From Desulfitobacterium sp050251735 (GTDB lineage: Bacteria; Bacillota; Desulfitobacteriia; Desulfitobacteriales; Desulfitobacteriaceae), in the NCBI GenBank assembly GCA_050251735.1, contig JBFWMF010000003.1:62001-126000 (forward strand): 64,000 nucleotides of DNA, written 5' to 3'. Under the pieces are notes generated by a model. The model saw nothing but the letters and a program-made list of their open reading frames with translations. It did not search any database and had not been told where the DNA came from. Numbering within the stretch: position 1 is the stretch's first letter; each line of letters opens with the position of its first letter. Below, in pieces: positions 1-8,717 of this stretch. The position numbers and the translations under genes were made by a program.

Positions 1-202
1 GGATCTTCCGTTCCAAGATAGAGATTCCCGCGACAATTTCCCCTTCGCGCTCAAGAACCAGCCGCCAAGGGTGCCAACCGGTTTTACTTTTTAGCTCTCC
101 CCAACCCCAGGTTTGCAGCACATGGCCTTTGGGGTGGCGAGCCATAAATTCATCAAAACGCTGTTTTTCTGCGTCGCCAATTATTCTTGCTGTATAAGGC
201 AT
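1..202 (-). CDS. FemX/FemAB-family peptidoglycan bridge aminoacyltransferase, N-terminal fragment
   Basis: This is the first 67 codons of a gene that continues beyond the left edge. The translation starts MPYTARIIGDAEKQRFDEFM and contains a GHVLQTWGWGELK stretch, followed by a hydrophobic strand. That QTxxWGxLK pattern is the usual N-terminus of FemAB/FemX acyltransferases, which use aminoacyl-tRNA to add residues to the lipid II stem peptide in the cytoplasm. The start ATG has a GGGAGG ribosome site 8 bases upstream. Only the first GNAT-like subdomain is visible, so the substrate amino acid cannot be judged. Confidence 0.75.
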   Translation of the reverse strand, partial: MPYTARIIGDAEKQRFDEFMARHPKGHVLQTWGWGELKSKTGWHPWRLVLEREGEIVAGISILERKI

Positions 203-298
203 CCCAACAGCCTCCCGTTATTATTCTAATCTCTATGTTAATTTTTGCCATAATAAGACAAACGCAAACTTTCTTATTTTTGCCTAGGCTCACCTAAA

Positions 299-331
299 AT
301 TATTCCATGGCTCATAAAGCCATGGAATAAT
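299..331 (-). terminator. Terminator after pyrG
   Basis: A perfect 14-bp inverted repeat (ATTATTCCATGGCT and its complement) with a 5-base loop lies 7 bases past the pyrG stop. On the minus strand it is followed by ATTTTAGG, so it can end the pyrG transcript before the FemX-type gene. Confidence 0.75.
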
Positions 332-337
332 AGATTC

Positions 338-1933
338 TTATTTCGTCAATGTAGCTTTGACAAACTCTCTAAAGAGCGGATGAGAACGATTGGGACGAGA
401 TTTGAATTCCGGATGGAATTGAGAAGCTACAAACCAAGGATGGTCAGGATATTCGGTAATTTCAACTAAGCGTCCATCTGGAGAGGTTCCCGAGAACACT
501 AAGCCCGCCTTCTCCAATTCAGCACGGTATTCGTTATTCACTTCGTAGCGATGGCGATGGCGTTCGTAGATCACTTCATCCTGATAAACAGAGCTAACCT
601 TAGTATTCTCGATAAGCTTCACAGGCGAAATCCCCAGACGCATGGTGCCGCCCTTATCTTCAATTTCTTTTTGTTCAGGGAGAAGGTCAATAATAGGGTA
701 AGGCGTATCCACATCAAATTCAGAGCTATTAGCGTTTTTCATACCACAAACATTGCGCGCGAATTCAATTACAGCCGTTTGCATGCCTAAACAAATCCCT
801 AAGAAAGGCACTTTGTTTTCCCGGGCATAGCGAATAGCCTCGATCTTTCCTTCGATTCCCCGATTACCAAAGCCGCCGGGAACGAGAATGCCTGACACTC
901 CCTTCAGGTGTTCCTCCGCAGAGGATTCTTCAATCCCTTCGGAGTTAACCCAGCGAATTTTTACCTTCGTGCGATGTTCAATTCCAGCATGACGTAGAGC
1001 TTCCGCTACACTAAGATAAGCATCAGGAAGCTCCACATATTTTCCGACAATTGCAATCTCGGTTTCACTTTGGGGATTATTAATGCGATCGACCATGGCC
1101 TTCCATTCTGTCATATCGGCAGGCTTTGCTTCAAGTCCCAAAATCTTCAGGACAATATCGTCCATTCCTTCTTCAAGAATATTCAGGGGTACTTCATAAA
1201 TACTCTTAGCATCCACCATCTGAATAATCGCTTCTTTGTCAATATCGCAGAACAAGGCCAGTTTTTCCTTCATATCATTCGATATTTCATGTTCTGTGCG
1301 ACAAACTAGTATATTGGGTTGAATCCCAATTCCCCGCAGCTCCTTAACCGAGTGTTGGGTAGGCTTTGTCTTCAGCTCCCCCGAGGCTTTGAGATAGGGA
1401 ATCAGAGTAACATGGAGGTAGAGGACATTTTCTTTGCCGATATCGCTACGCATTTGGCGAATGGCTTCAAGGAAAGGTAGGGATTCAATATCTCCCACTG
1501 TTCCTCCGATTTCTGTAATAACAATATCCGGATGATTTTCCCGAGCTACTCGGTAAATCCGCTCTTTAATTTCATTGGTAATATGAGGAATGACTTGTAC
1601 CGTTCCACCTAGGTAATCCCCGCGTCTTTCCTTATTTAAAACAGACCAATAGATTTTTCCTGTCGTTACATTGCTATTTTTAGACACAGGTACATCAATA
1701 AAGCGCTCATAGTGCCCCAAGTCCAAGTCTGTTTCTGCTCCATCATCCGTCACAAATACTTCCCCATGTTGGTAAGGACTCATGGTTCCTGGGTCAATGT
1801 TAATATAAGGATCAAATTTTTGTATAGCTATACTTAAGCCTCGATTTTTGAGCAAACATCCCAAAGCGGATGCCGTGATTCCCTTCCCCAAGGAAGATAC
1901 AACACCACCTGTGACAAAAATAAACTTTGTCAT
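338..1933 (-). CDS. pyrG: CTP synthase (glutamine-hydrolysing)
   Basis: Makes CTP from UTP, ATP and glutamine in the cytoplasm, the last step of de novo pyrimidine nucleotide synthesis. The 531-residue product has the family's usual length. The N-terminal synthetase domain opens with MTKFIFVTGGVVSSLGKG (P-loop region). The C-terminal class I glutamine amidotransferase domain has the GICLGMQ nucleophile-cysteine motif near residue 380 and the FHPEF His-Glu pair near 507-509. An in-frame open extension of 36 codons exists upstream, but I chose the internal ATG because it matches the family start and has an AGGATGGGG ribosome site. Expression is probably controlled by the promoter and terminator hairpin found at 2042-2122. 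Confidence 0.97.
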   Translation of the reverse strand: MTKFIFVTGGVVSSLGKGITASALGCLLKNRGLSIAIQKFDPYINIDPGTMSPYQHGEVFVTDDGAETDLDLGHYERFIDVPVSKNSNVTTGKIYWSVLNKERRGDYLGGTVQVIPHITNEIKERIYRVARENHPDIVITEIGGTVGDIESLPFLEAIRQMRSDIGKENVLYLHVTLIPYLKASGELKTKPTQHSVKELRGIGIQPNILVCRTEHEISNDMKEKLALFCDIDKEAIIQMVDAKSIYEVPLNILEEGMDDIVLKILGLEAKPADMTEWKAMVDRINNPQSETEIAIVGKYVELPDAYLSVAEALRHAGIEHRTKVKIRWVNSEGIEESSAEEHLKGVSGILVPGGFGNRGIEGKIEAIRYARENKVPFLGICLGMQTAVIEFARNVCGMKNANSSEFDVDTPYPIIDLLPEQKEIEDKGGTMRLGISPVKLIENTKVSSVYQDEVIYERHRHRYEVNNEYRAELEKAGLVFSGTSPDGRLVEITEYPDHPWFVASQFHPEFKSRPNRSHPLFREFVKATLTK

Positions 1934-2041
1934 TTTCCCCCATCCTTTCTTCGACCAAATTCTCTTTTCAAATATCCATGAAGATTTCCGCACAGCAGTA
2001 AAATGATGAATTATCATTGAAAAAGCCGAACGCATACACAT

Positions 2042-2074
2042 AAAAAAAGCTAGTCCGCAAGACGCACTAGCTTT
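2042..2074 (-). terminator. Promoter-proximal terminator (attenuator-like) in the pyrG leader
   Basis: On the minus strand a 9-bp stem (AAAGCTAGT / ACTAGCTTT) is followed by a run of T, a canonical intrinsic terminator. It starts only about a dozen bases after the predicted start of transcription and ends roughly 110 bases before the pyrG ATG. It can therefore terminate transcripts from the pyrG promoter itself. Readthrough transcripts from rpoE would also be stopped. Confidence 0.8.
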
Positions 2075-2093
2075 ATTTTTACCATTTATACTT

Positions 2094-2122
2094 ATTCTAG
2101 CCAGATTTCAAAGGGCTGTCAA
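2094..2122 (-). promoter_or_regulatory. Sigma-A promoter of pyrG
   Basis: On the minus strand TTGACA (2117-2122) and TAGAAT (2094-2099) are separated by 17 bases. This is a near-perfect vegetative promoter. Predicted initiation is near 2085-2088, just before the terminator hairpin. Confidence 0.85.
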
Positions 2123-2174
2123 GGCGATTCAATAGGTTTTCCCGCAGTTTATTGCAATTTTCCTCGATTATTGT

Positions 2175-2600
2175 TCATCGCCATGAATCATCTTTTTGAT
2201 AAGAATCTTCTTCCGCCTCTGAATCCACTATTCCCTCGACATCTTCTTCACCATCGTCGAAAAGCAATTCCTTATCTAAATCTAACTCGACCTCATCATT
2301 TACATCATCTTCAACCGTTCTTTTGTTGAGCAAAGTAATGGTCGGAACCTTGCGTGAGCTCTTACCGGGGGACCATACTTTTAGGCCCCATTCTCCATTA
2401 CCAACATAGGTAAACCGGGCATCCAAATTGATCTGAGTCAATACTCTCGAGATTGCCGCTGGATGTTGAGGTCTCTCTTGTTGGCTTAATACCTCGACAA
2501 TAAAGTCTTGATAATACATGGGACGACCTTGTTCTGCAAGAATCTTAACCGCTATATCTTCATCTGATGGTTTGAGTTTCTGTGGTAGGGAATGGGTCAA
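2175..2600 (-). CDS. rpoE: DNA-directed RNA polymerase delta subunit
   Basis: RpoE (delta) is a Firmicute-specific RNA polymerase accessory subunit that stimulates RNA release and recycling. Residues 1-90 form a HARE-HTH fold (DEDIAVKILAEQGRPMYYQDF onward, with a GNGEWGLKVW strand). The C-terminal 50 residues are very acidic and probably disordered, as in known delta subunits. I chose a TTG start (141 residues) because AGGGCGG sits 7 bases upstream; another TTG 7 codons earlier (2621) lacks a good ribosome site. It follows argS on the same strand, and next downstream is pyrG, the rpoE-pyrG order seen in Bacillus. Confidence 0.88.
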   Translation of the reverse strand: MTHSLPQKLKPSDEDIAVKILAEQGRPMYYQDFIVEVLSQQERPQHPAAISRVLTQINLDARFTYVGNGEWGLKVWSPGKSSRKVPTITLLNKRTVEDDVNDEVELDLDKELLFDDGEEDVEGIVDSEAEEDSYQKDDSWR

Positions 2601-2686
2601 TGTAACACCGCCCTTCTTCAATCTCTGAATAGTTAGACAGTATATTCGACCCGCCCCTAATTATTTCCTGCTAAGCTTCACTTATA

Positions 2687-4372
2687 TTACATTCTTTCTG
2701 GTGCCGTTACCCCGAGAATGCCCAAGACATTGGCTAAAACGTACTTTGTTGAATGTACTAGGCCCAAACGGGCTTCTCTAATACCTTCCTCTTCCACCAA
2801 AACTCTTTGACTGTTGTAAAAGGAGTGAAAAAGTGCAGCTAGGTCTAAAACATAGCGTGCCAAACGATGTGGCTCAGTCAAACGGGCTGCCACTTCTATT
2901 TCATTGGGGAGTTCGGCAATCTTCTTTAAGAGCTCTCGCTCTTCTGTGCTGTCGAGACCCTTAAGATTGTCTGCTTGGGGTATTCCTTCGGTGGTGTAGC
3001 CAAGCTCAGCTGCTTGTCGCAGAATGCTGCAAAGCCGGGCATGGGCGTATTGGACATAATACACTGGATTATCGGAAGACTCTGCTTTTGCTAAATCCAA
3101 GTCAAATTCTACAGTAGAATCAGGATCCCGCATGATAAAGAAGAATCGAGCGGCGTCCTTCCCTACTTCATCCATCAATTCTCTTAAGGTGATGTATTGT
3201 CCGGAACGTTTAGACATGCGCACGACTTCGCCATCCTGAATCAAACGAACCAGCTGCATAAGGATAATCTGGAGATTTTCCGGATCATACCCTAAAGCAG
3301 ACATAGCTCCTTTCATCCGCGCGACATGGCCATGATGATCAGCACCCCAAATATTGATGACCCGATCAAATCCACGCTCATATTTATTGCGGTGGTAGGC
3401 AATGTCAGCGGCAAAATATGTAGGTGTCCCATTGCTGCGAACTACAACCTCATCCTTCTCATCTCCAAACAAGGTGGATTTCAGCCATTGAGCACCTTCC
3501 TTTTCATAGATATAGCCTTTTTGCTCCAGCTTCTCCATCGTATCCTTGACAAAACCAGAATCATGGAGGGATTGCTCACTAAACCAGACATCATAATGGA
3601 CGCCCATCTCGGTGAGGGTTTCCCGTATATTGGTGAGTTTCTCCTCCAAGGCATAACGGACCAGAAATTCCCTACGGAGGTCCTCTTCCACATTGCCATA
3701 TTTATCTCCGACCTTGGCAATTAGTCCTTTGACCGTATCCACTAAGTCTTCTCCATGATAGCCCCCCTCAGGGAAGGGCACATCCTGACCCAACAGTTGG
3801 AGATAGCGGGCCTCCAGCGATAGGGCAAAATTATGAATTTGGTTACCCGCATCGTTAATATAGAATTCCCGGCTGACTTCATAACCGGCCATATCTAGCA
3901 GAGAAGCTAAGCTATCCCCTAAGGCCGCCCCCCGGGCATTGCCCATATGAAGCAGTCCTGTGGGATTAGCACTGACAAATTCCACCTGAACCTTCTTCCC
4001 TTGGCCTATGTTGACCCTTCCATAGTCTACACCCTGGTTAAGGACCTCCGGAATGACACCTGTCAACCAACTTGGATCTAAACGAAAATTAATGAACCCC
4101 GGACCGGCTATTTCACAAGAAGTTATATAGGTTCCTTCTGTATCCAGATGCTTAATCAGGATCGTCGCAATGTCGCGGGGGGCCTTCCGGGCCTGCTTGG
4201 TCAAAACCATGGCTAGATTCGTGGCCCAGTCTCCATGTTGCTTTTCGCGGGGTTCTTCCAAAACATAGCTAGGCAAGCTTTCAAAGCTAAGTTCCCCATT
4301 CTTTTGCGCTGTCTCCGCAGCCTTTGATAAATTAGAGTAGATAGTGTCTTTAATAGTGATGTACAAACTCAT
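2687..4372 (-). CDS. argS: Arginyl-tRNA synthetase
   Basis: Class I synthetase that charges tRNA-Arg in the cytoplasm; 561 residues, normal length. The N-terminal Add-1 tRNA-recognition domain covers about residues 1-110. The HIGH-type signature is HMGN at 142-145 within NPTGLLHMGNARG, a KMSKS-type loop RMSKRSGQ lies about residue 375, and the DALR anticodon-binding domain ends in the typical LGVTAPERM. Its ATG overlaps the stop codon of the upstream DUF1934 gene by 4 bases (ATGA), so the two are translationally coupled. Confidence 0.97.
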   Translation of the reverse strand: MSLYITIKDTIYSNLSKAAETAQKNGELSFESLPSYVLEEPREKQHGDWATNLAMVLTKQARKAPRDIATILIKHLDTEGTYITSCEIAGPGFINFRLDPSWLTGVIPEVLNQGVDYGRVNIGQGKKVQVEFVSANPTGLLHMGNARGAALGDSLASLLDMAGYEVSREFYINDAGNQIHNFALSLEARYLQLLGQDVPFPEGGYHGEDLVDTVKGLIAKVGDKYGNVEEDLRREFLVRYALEEKLTNIRETLTEMGVHYDVWFSEQSLHDSGFVKDTMEKLEQKGYIYEKEGAQWLKSTLFGDEKDEVVVRSNGTPTYFAADIAYHRNKYERGFDRVINIWGADHHGHVARMKGAMSALGYDPENLQIILMQLVRLIQDGEVVRMSKRSGQYITLRELMDEVGKDAARFFFIMRDPDSTVEFDLDLAKAESSDNPVYYVQYAHARLCSILRQAAELGYTTEGIPQADNLKGLDSTEERELLKKIAELPNEIEVAARLTEPHRLARYVLDLAALFHSFYNSQRVLVEEEGIREARLGLVHSTKYVLANVLGILGVTAPERM

Positions 4373-4800
4373 TGAGGAGCGTCCTCCTTTATATTAATTC
4401 GCAATCTATTGTGACTGACTAACTGATCGCCAGAAAAAAGATCATATTTTAGAGTAATCTTTCCTTCCTGCTCTGTCAAGTGAATCTCCATTTCCTTCGT
4501 CTCAATCTCCAAAAACAAAGAGCCCTGTGGTGTAACGTAAGACGAGCCGTGGCGTATCCCTCGTTCAAAAACCTGCTTATGATCGATTGCCCCCATTCGA
4601 TTCAGAGTCACTCGGTTAGACTCGATTTTAAGGGAGGTTGTTACTCCGTCCATCCCGGTTATCTCTGTATCCCGGTAAATGATGTAATAGGCCTCGGCGC
4701 GATGATGTGAAGTGCCTACTGCAGTAAATTCCATGCGATCATTCTGACCTTCAGGATATTGTTGGGTACTGCTAACCTGAATAATTACTTTATCAACCAC
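4369..4800 (-). CDS. DUF1934 (YwiB-type) beta-barrel protein
   Basis: A 143-residue protein made almost entirely of alternating beta strands, resembling the DUF1934/YwiB calycin-like family found just before argS in many Firmicutes. No catalytic motif or signal peptide is visible, and its function is not established. It starts at GTG with a strong AAAGGAG site 5 bases upstream. Its stop overlaps the argS start, which suggests co-expression with arginyl-tRNA synthetase. Confidence 0.85.
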   Translation of the reverse strand: MVDKVIIQVSSTQQYPEGQNDRMEFTAVGTSHHRAEAYYIIYRDTEITGMDGVTTSLKIESNRVTLNRMGAIDHKQVFERGIRHGSSYVTPQGSLFLEIETKEMEIHLTEQEGKITLKYDLFSGDQLVSHNRLRINIKEDAPQ

Positions 4801-4951
4801 GGGGATCTCCTTTCTCAGCCAATCCTTATTTACTATGAGATGCTAAGCAGTTGGGGATACTAAGTACTTCGACAGTGTAAGCTCATTCTGATATAAGCAC
4901 TATTATATATTAATCTCTACTCTCTGTGTGCTTAAAACTTCCGGTAAATCA

Positions 4952-4985
4952 ACAAGGTGATAATGTCTAAGCATTATCACCTTGT
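4952..4985 (-). terminator. Terminator-like hairpin after ypeB
   Basis: A perfect 14-bp stem (ACAAGGTGATAATG and its complement) with a 6-base loop lies 60 bases past the ypeB stop. The T-tract on the minus side is short, so termination may be partial. The rest of the 4801-5045 gap shows an AT-rich stretch but no gene. Confidence 0.6.
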
Positions 4986-5045
4986 CTTCTAGTATACCCT
5001 ATTTTGGCATGACTTCAACGAAGTGTTGTCGTCATAAATGCTTTA

Positions 5046-6407
5046 TCACTGCAGATACTCACCCTTTGGTGTCTTAATAATCCGTTGAATTCTTTCTTCA
5101 ATACCGCTTCCGACGTTGATATATACTAAATATTCCTCATCCTGATACTTACCTCGGAACTCATAGGCCATGACCTCACGATTTCCCATGACAGGAATAA
5201 CCGCCATCCGGTTCTCCTTGATCTGAAAGCCTTTCCTCAGTTTGGTTTTGGCCTGCTCGAGGGTCAGCTTCTTCGTAAAGTTGCGTTTTTGATGATAGGC
5301 GTAGTAGGGGGTAGAATCATAGCCAATGATCTGGCCATTATCTAAAGCTACCGTAATGCGCAATTTATCGGGGTAATAGCGGACACCATTCTCATCTTGA
5401 ACATATTCGAGCTGCAGATAGCCTCCGTAGTCCTCAGTTGAAGTCAAAACGAGATCCCATTCCAAGGCTTTCAGGGTCTGGGCTACTTTCTCCTTGGCTT
5501 GGTCAGGGCTCAGGGTTCTCTCACTAAACTCCCGCTGATCCCGATAGTTAATCACCTTTCCCCCTCGTTTGCTGACAGTCATAAAGAGATTGCCCTGCTT
5601 AAAAATGTACACTCCCAAGGCTCCTTGACTGACGCCGCTGAACTCTAGTTCGGTAGTGGGGTAACCCATTTTACTCAAAAAACTTTTAGCGGCTTTTAAG
5701 GCGACATCCTTATCGACCTCTTGCTTGGGTAAGGCTAAAGGTTCTCTTACGGAACGGGAATCATATTCTCCCACATAGGAAAATGGCGGGAGCTTTTGCA
5801 AACTGGCATTGAGCTGATCGAGTCCGGAGCGTACAGAACTTGCGGGTCCATCAGCTGCTGCCGCGGCTGCTTCCGCAGTTTCTGTCTGCCAGAACCCAGC
5901 CACCCGAGTCCAGACGGATGGATTATCCACCCAAGCCAAACCCTCCGTATCCACACGTTGAACTAAATCCTGAACATTTTGATTGACTGTCAAAAGACGC
6001 TCATGGACATCGGTGAGGGTCTTGTCTTCTTCTGTCGTCGGTGTATGTCCGACGGAGATTTGATATGCGAGACTCTTTGTAAAGTCTCCTGTGCGATTTA
6101 AAAACTCACTAATATAGCTTAGTCCATTTTCCTCCGCAGGGAGCTGCGCTAAATCTTTAACTGCAGATTCGCTAATCGTACCTGCTTGGCTCAGGTAAAG
6201 GACCTTTTGACTTGAGGTAGATGCTACACGACCTTTCGCCAAATCTGTTTCCAACTGATCTAGGTTACTGGCCAAATCCCTTAAGGAACGCTGATATTGA
6301 TTGACACTGACTCTTTCAAATTGCTCCGCTTGCCGATACTCAGTAAACCCCCAAGCCAGGGAGAGGACGAAAGCGGTTCCTAGAATACCAATCCAGAGAT
6401 TTCTCAT
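5046..6407 (-). CDS. ypeB: Germination protein YpeB
   Basis: Partner of the cortex-lytic enzyme SleB; YpeB is needed for SleB accumulation and stability in the spore. The 453-residue protein has an N-terminal membrane segment (about residues 4-20), a helical YpeB domain to about 200, then PepSY-type repeats (for example near KAAKSFLSKMGYP and LTLEQAKTKLRKGF). The start ATG was chosen for its AGGAGGGGATTCC ribosome site. It lies 11 bases downstream of sleB, so both are presumably made in the forespore from one promoter. Confidence 0.93.
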   Translation of the reverse strand: MRNLWIGILGTAFVLSLAWGFTEYRQAEQFERVSVNQYQRSLRDLASNLDQLETDLAKGRVASTSSQKVLYLSQAGTISESAVKDLAQLPAEENGLSYISEFLNRTGDFTKSLAYQISVGHTPTTEEDKTLTDVHERLLTVNQNVQDLVQRVDTEGLAWVDNPSVWTRVAGFWQTETAEAAAAAADGPASSVRSGLDQLNASLQKLPPFSYVGEYDSRSVREPLALPKQEVDKDVALKAAKSFLSKMGYPTTELEFSGVSQGALGVYIFKQGNLFMTVSKRGGKVINYRDQREFSERTLSPDQAKEKVAQTLKALEWDLVLTSTEDYGGYLQLEYVQDENGVRYYPDKLRITVALDNGQIIGYDSTPYYAYHQKRNFTKKLTLEQAKTKLRKGFQIKENRMAVIPVMGNREVMAYEFRGKYQDEEYLVYINVGSGIEERIQRIIKTPKGEYLQ

Positions 6408-6418
6408 GGAATCCCCTC

Positions 6419-7105
6419 CTAACGAGTGAACATATGATTTCCGATTTGCATTATTTGCGGTCTCGACCAAATAAATTTATTCTTGGTCTTCGCCGGATTA
6501 AAGAAGTAAATGGCCCCCCCAGTGGGATCCACACCCGATACCGCTTCTTGGGCTGCCTTCACAGCTGAAGAGGTGGGTGCCATGTTAATCTGACCATCGG
6601 CAACACTAGAAAAGGCCAAGGGCTGATAAATGATATCCGCAATCGTATTTGGGAAGGCTGGGTCCTCCAAGCGATTGAGCAGAACAGCAGCTACCGCTAC
6701 CTGCCCTACATAGGGCTCTCCTCTGGCCTCAGCACTGACACAACGGGCCAATAGGTTGATATCCACGTTTTTCGGTCCAACGGATTTTCCAGAGGCATTG
6801 GTACTATTTCCGGTCATTAATTTGAGCTCCTTAATCGTCTGGGTACCGGCCATACCATCCACCTTTAGACCCCGTTCCCTTTGGAAACGAGTAATGGCGG
6901 CCTTAGTCTTGGTTCCGTAGATACCATCGACCTTACCGACCACATACCCTAAGGAAGCCAAGCGCTTCTGTAGCTCAGTTACTTCAGGACCCCTTGACCC
7001 TTGACTTAAGGTGCGATCACCCAGTGCCCCATAGACTACCCCGGCAAGGATTAAGGCAATGCTTAGGGTGAATATCCCTACCCAAACTCTCTTTTTTGCG
7101 ATCAT
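6419..7105 (-). CDS. sleB: Spore cortex-lytic enzyme SleB
   Basis: Hydrolyses spore cortex peptidoglycan (muramic-delta-lactam sites) during germination. The 228-residue precursor has a signal or anchor segment (about 6-26), a peptidoglycan-binding domain (GSRGPEVTELQKRLASLGY to about residue 90), and a Hydrolase_2 catalytic domain from about 115 with the conserved CVSAEARGEPYVGQVAVAAV segment containing the catalytic Glu. I chose ATG because GAGGTGA is 5 bases away; a GTG three codons earlier is possible. It heads the sleB-ypeB operon behind a sigma-G-like promoter. Confidence 0.94.
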   Translation of the reverse strand: MIAKKRVWVGIFTLSIALILAGVVYGALGDRTLSQGSRGPEVTELQKRLASLGYVVGKVDGIYGTKTKAAITRFQRERGLKVDGMAGTQTIKELKLMTGNSTNASGKSVGPKNVDINLLARCVSAEARGEPYVGQVAVAAVLLNRLEDPAFPNTIADIIYQPLAFSSVADGQINMAPTSSAVKAAQEAVSGVDPTGGAIYFFNPAKTKNKFIWSRPQIMQIGNHMFTR

Positions 7106-7136
7106 CACGCTCACCTCACACCTAGATTTTCTTTCT

Positions 7137-7167
7137 TAGTGTGTCTGAGAAAATGGGTTTTTATCCA
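7137..7167 (-). promoter_or_regulatory. Sigma-G-like (forespore) promoter of sleB-ypeB
   Basis: Minus-strand TGGATA (7162-7167) and CACACTA (7137-7143) are 18 bases apart. They resemble the sigma-G consensus TGAATA and CATACTA with one mismatch each, placed about 30 bases upstream of sleB. The gene function (forespore-made lytic enzyme) supports it. Confidence 0.65.
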
Positions 7168-7225
7168 GAAAATGCGGTTTTTGCCTGATAGAAAAATATT
7201 AAATGTGAATTGTATATTAAAATAA

Positions 7226-7270
7226 TAAAAAGAGGCGAAATGATCATTCTCAGATAATCAATCGCCTCTT
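7226..7270 (-). terminator. Terminator of the aminotransferase gene
   Basis: Minus-strand stem AAGAGGCGA / TCGCCTCTT with a roughly 23-base loop is followed by TTTATTATTTT. It sits about 70 bases past the aminotransferase stop. Confidence 0.75.
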
Positions 7271-7314
7271 GGTTTATATTTCAAAGAATCACTTGATACG
7301 GACGAATGCGAAGT

Positions 7315-7326
7315 GGGACCTGTCCC
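7315..7326. repeat. Short GGGACCTGTCCC palindrome (possible REP-like unit)
   Basis: A GGGAC-CT-GTCCC inverted repeat embedded in GTGAACTGGGGACAGGTCCC on the minus strand, immediately after the aminotransferase stop. Similar GGGACnnGTCCC units are dispersed in genomes carrying REP-type transposases. Only one copy is visible here, so the assignment is tentative. Confidence 0.3.
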
Positions 7327-7338
7327 CAGTTCACACTT

Positions 7339-8511
7339 TTACTCAGCTAAACCCAATCCATAGACCCTTTTAAAGGTCTCAACTGCTTTTGCTGTATCAG
7401 CTTTGAAGCCCATTTCCTTAAGTGTTTCACCTACCAGCTCCATGGCCTTCACAAACATTTCTTCGGTCACATTGCCCATATGGCCAATCCGGAAAGCCTT
7501 TCCGGCCAGAGCTGCTAGGGAGCCGGCAATGACCATCCCTTTTGCTGCTAGTTTGGCACGGAATTCTGCGTCATTGACCCCTTCAGGATAAAGGATACAG
7601 CTTAAGGTCGGTGCAGCGATTTCTTCTGCAGCCAGGGCCTTCATGCCATACTCGGCAAGCCCTGCCCGGACCGCTCTTCCTAAGGCAGCATGGCGCTTGT
7701 AACGAGCTTCCAGCCCTTCAGCCATCACGATTTCCATCCCTTTTTCTAAGGCATAAATCATGTTGACAGGATGGGTGGCGTAATATTTTCCCGGATCCTG
7801 CATCGTCGGCAACCACCGGAGGATGTCCATGTAGTAAGCAGCCACCTTGTCCATAGCTTCTCTGGCTTTTAAGGCCTTAGGTCCAAAGGCGACAATCGCC
7901 AACCCCGGCGGAACGCCGATGGCTTTTTGGGACCCTGTCAAGACCAAGTCGATGGTGTAATCAGGATGTCCATATTCCTTACTCATATCCTCTTCAACGG
8001 CAGCTGAGGCGCATACCCCATCCAAGAGAAAGAGTACGCCATATTTTTTAACTGCAGGAACCAGCTTTTCCAGATTAGAAATAACTCCGGTAGAGGTATC
8101 TACATGAGTCACAGTGACAGCTTTAAAGCCACCCTGAGCTAACTTTTCCTCTACGGCAGAAATCTCGATGTGTTGTCCCCATTCCGGTTGCAATACTTCC
8201 ACCTGAATGCCATGGGCTTGAGCGATGGGGATAAAGCGATCTCCAAAAAATCCATGACTGATCACCAGCAGTTTTTCTCCCGGTGCCACCGTATTAACGA
8301 TGGCCATCTCCATGGATAGCGTTCCGGAACCTGCTACAATAAAGACCTCACCCTTTGTATTAAAAAGGCGTTTGGTCATCTCCAAGCTGTTCTTGAATCG
8401 TTTAACTAACCGTGGATCAGTATGGGCATAGGTCTCTTGGGCTAATGCTTCATATATTTCATCCACAACCGGTGTCGGTCCGGGTATGAGAAGCATTTCT
8501 TGATTTGGCAT
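7339..8511 (-). CDS. Class V aminotransferase (alanine-glyoxylate / serine-pyruvate type)
   Basis: PLP-dependent enzyme of 390 residues. It begins with the LIPGPTPV motif typical of the alanine-glyoxylate/serine-glyoxylate/purine-catabolism (PucG) group. Substrate-loop HTDPR is at about 30-34, the GSGTLSMEMA phosphate-binding turn at 61-70, the cofactor Asp in LLDGVCA near 164, and the Schiff-base lysine K196 in LTGSQKAIGVPPG. The acceptor and donor cannot be fixed from sequence alone. It is a single gene with its own terminator. Confidence 0.88.
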   Translation of the reverse strand: MPNQEMLLIPGPTPVVDEIYEALAQETYAHTDPRLVKRFKNSLEMTKRLFNTKGEVFIVAGSGTLSMEMAIVNTVAPGEKLLVISHGFFGDRFIPIAQAHGIQVEVLQPEWGQHIEISAVEEKLAQGGFKAVTVTHVDTSTGVISNLEKLVPAVKKYGVLFLLDGVCASAAVEEDMSKEYGHPDYTIDLVLTGSQKAIGVPPGLAIVAFGPKALKAREAMDKVAAYYMDILRWLPTMQDPGKYYATHPVNMIYALEKGMEIVMAEGLEARYKRHAALGRAVRAGLAEYGMKALAAEEIAAPTLSCILYPEGVNDAEFRAKLAAKGMVIAGSLAALAGKAFRIGHMGNVTEEMFVKAMELVGETLKEMGFKADTAKAVETFKRVYGLGLAE

Positions 8512-8717
8512 GGGGTCATCCTCCTTTTATTTACGACAGTATTATTCCTAATCTATCGAAAATTATCATTGCATCTACTATTGGGGACTGTTAAACATAC
8601 CAAGGGGATCACTAAGTGTTCTATATCAGAGGCAATTATCCTGCCTCTTTCAGCCAAAAACATTGTATACATTAGAAATAGCATATATTCCACTGCTGAA
8701 AGAAATATTTAGGGTCG

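Noticed and set aside
1934..2041. 36-codon N-terminal extension of CTP synthase
   Set aside because: The extension covers the leader downstream of a terminator and is not part of the family; the internal ATG has the ribosome site.
3326..3724. 132-codon plus-strand frame opposite argS
   Set aside because: Antisense shadow of a conserved synthetase; composition is not protein-like.
8500..8712. 70-codon plus-strand frame upstream of the aminotransferase gene
   Set aside because: It starts inside the antisense of that gene, lacks a ribosome site and looks random.
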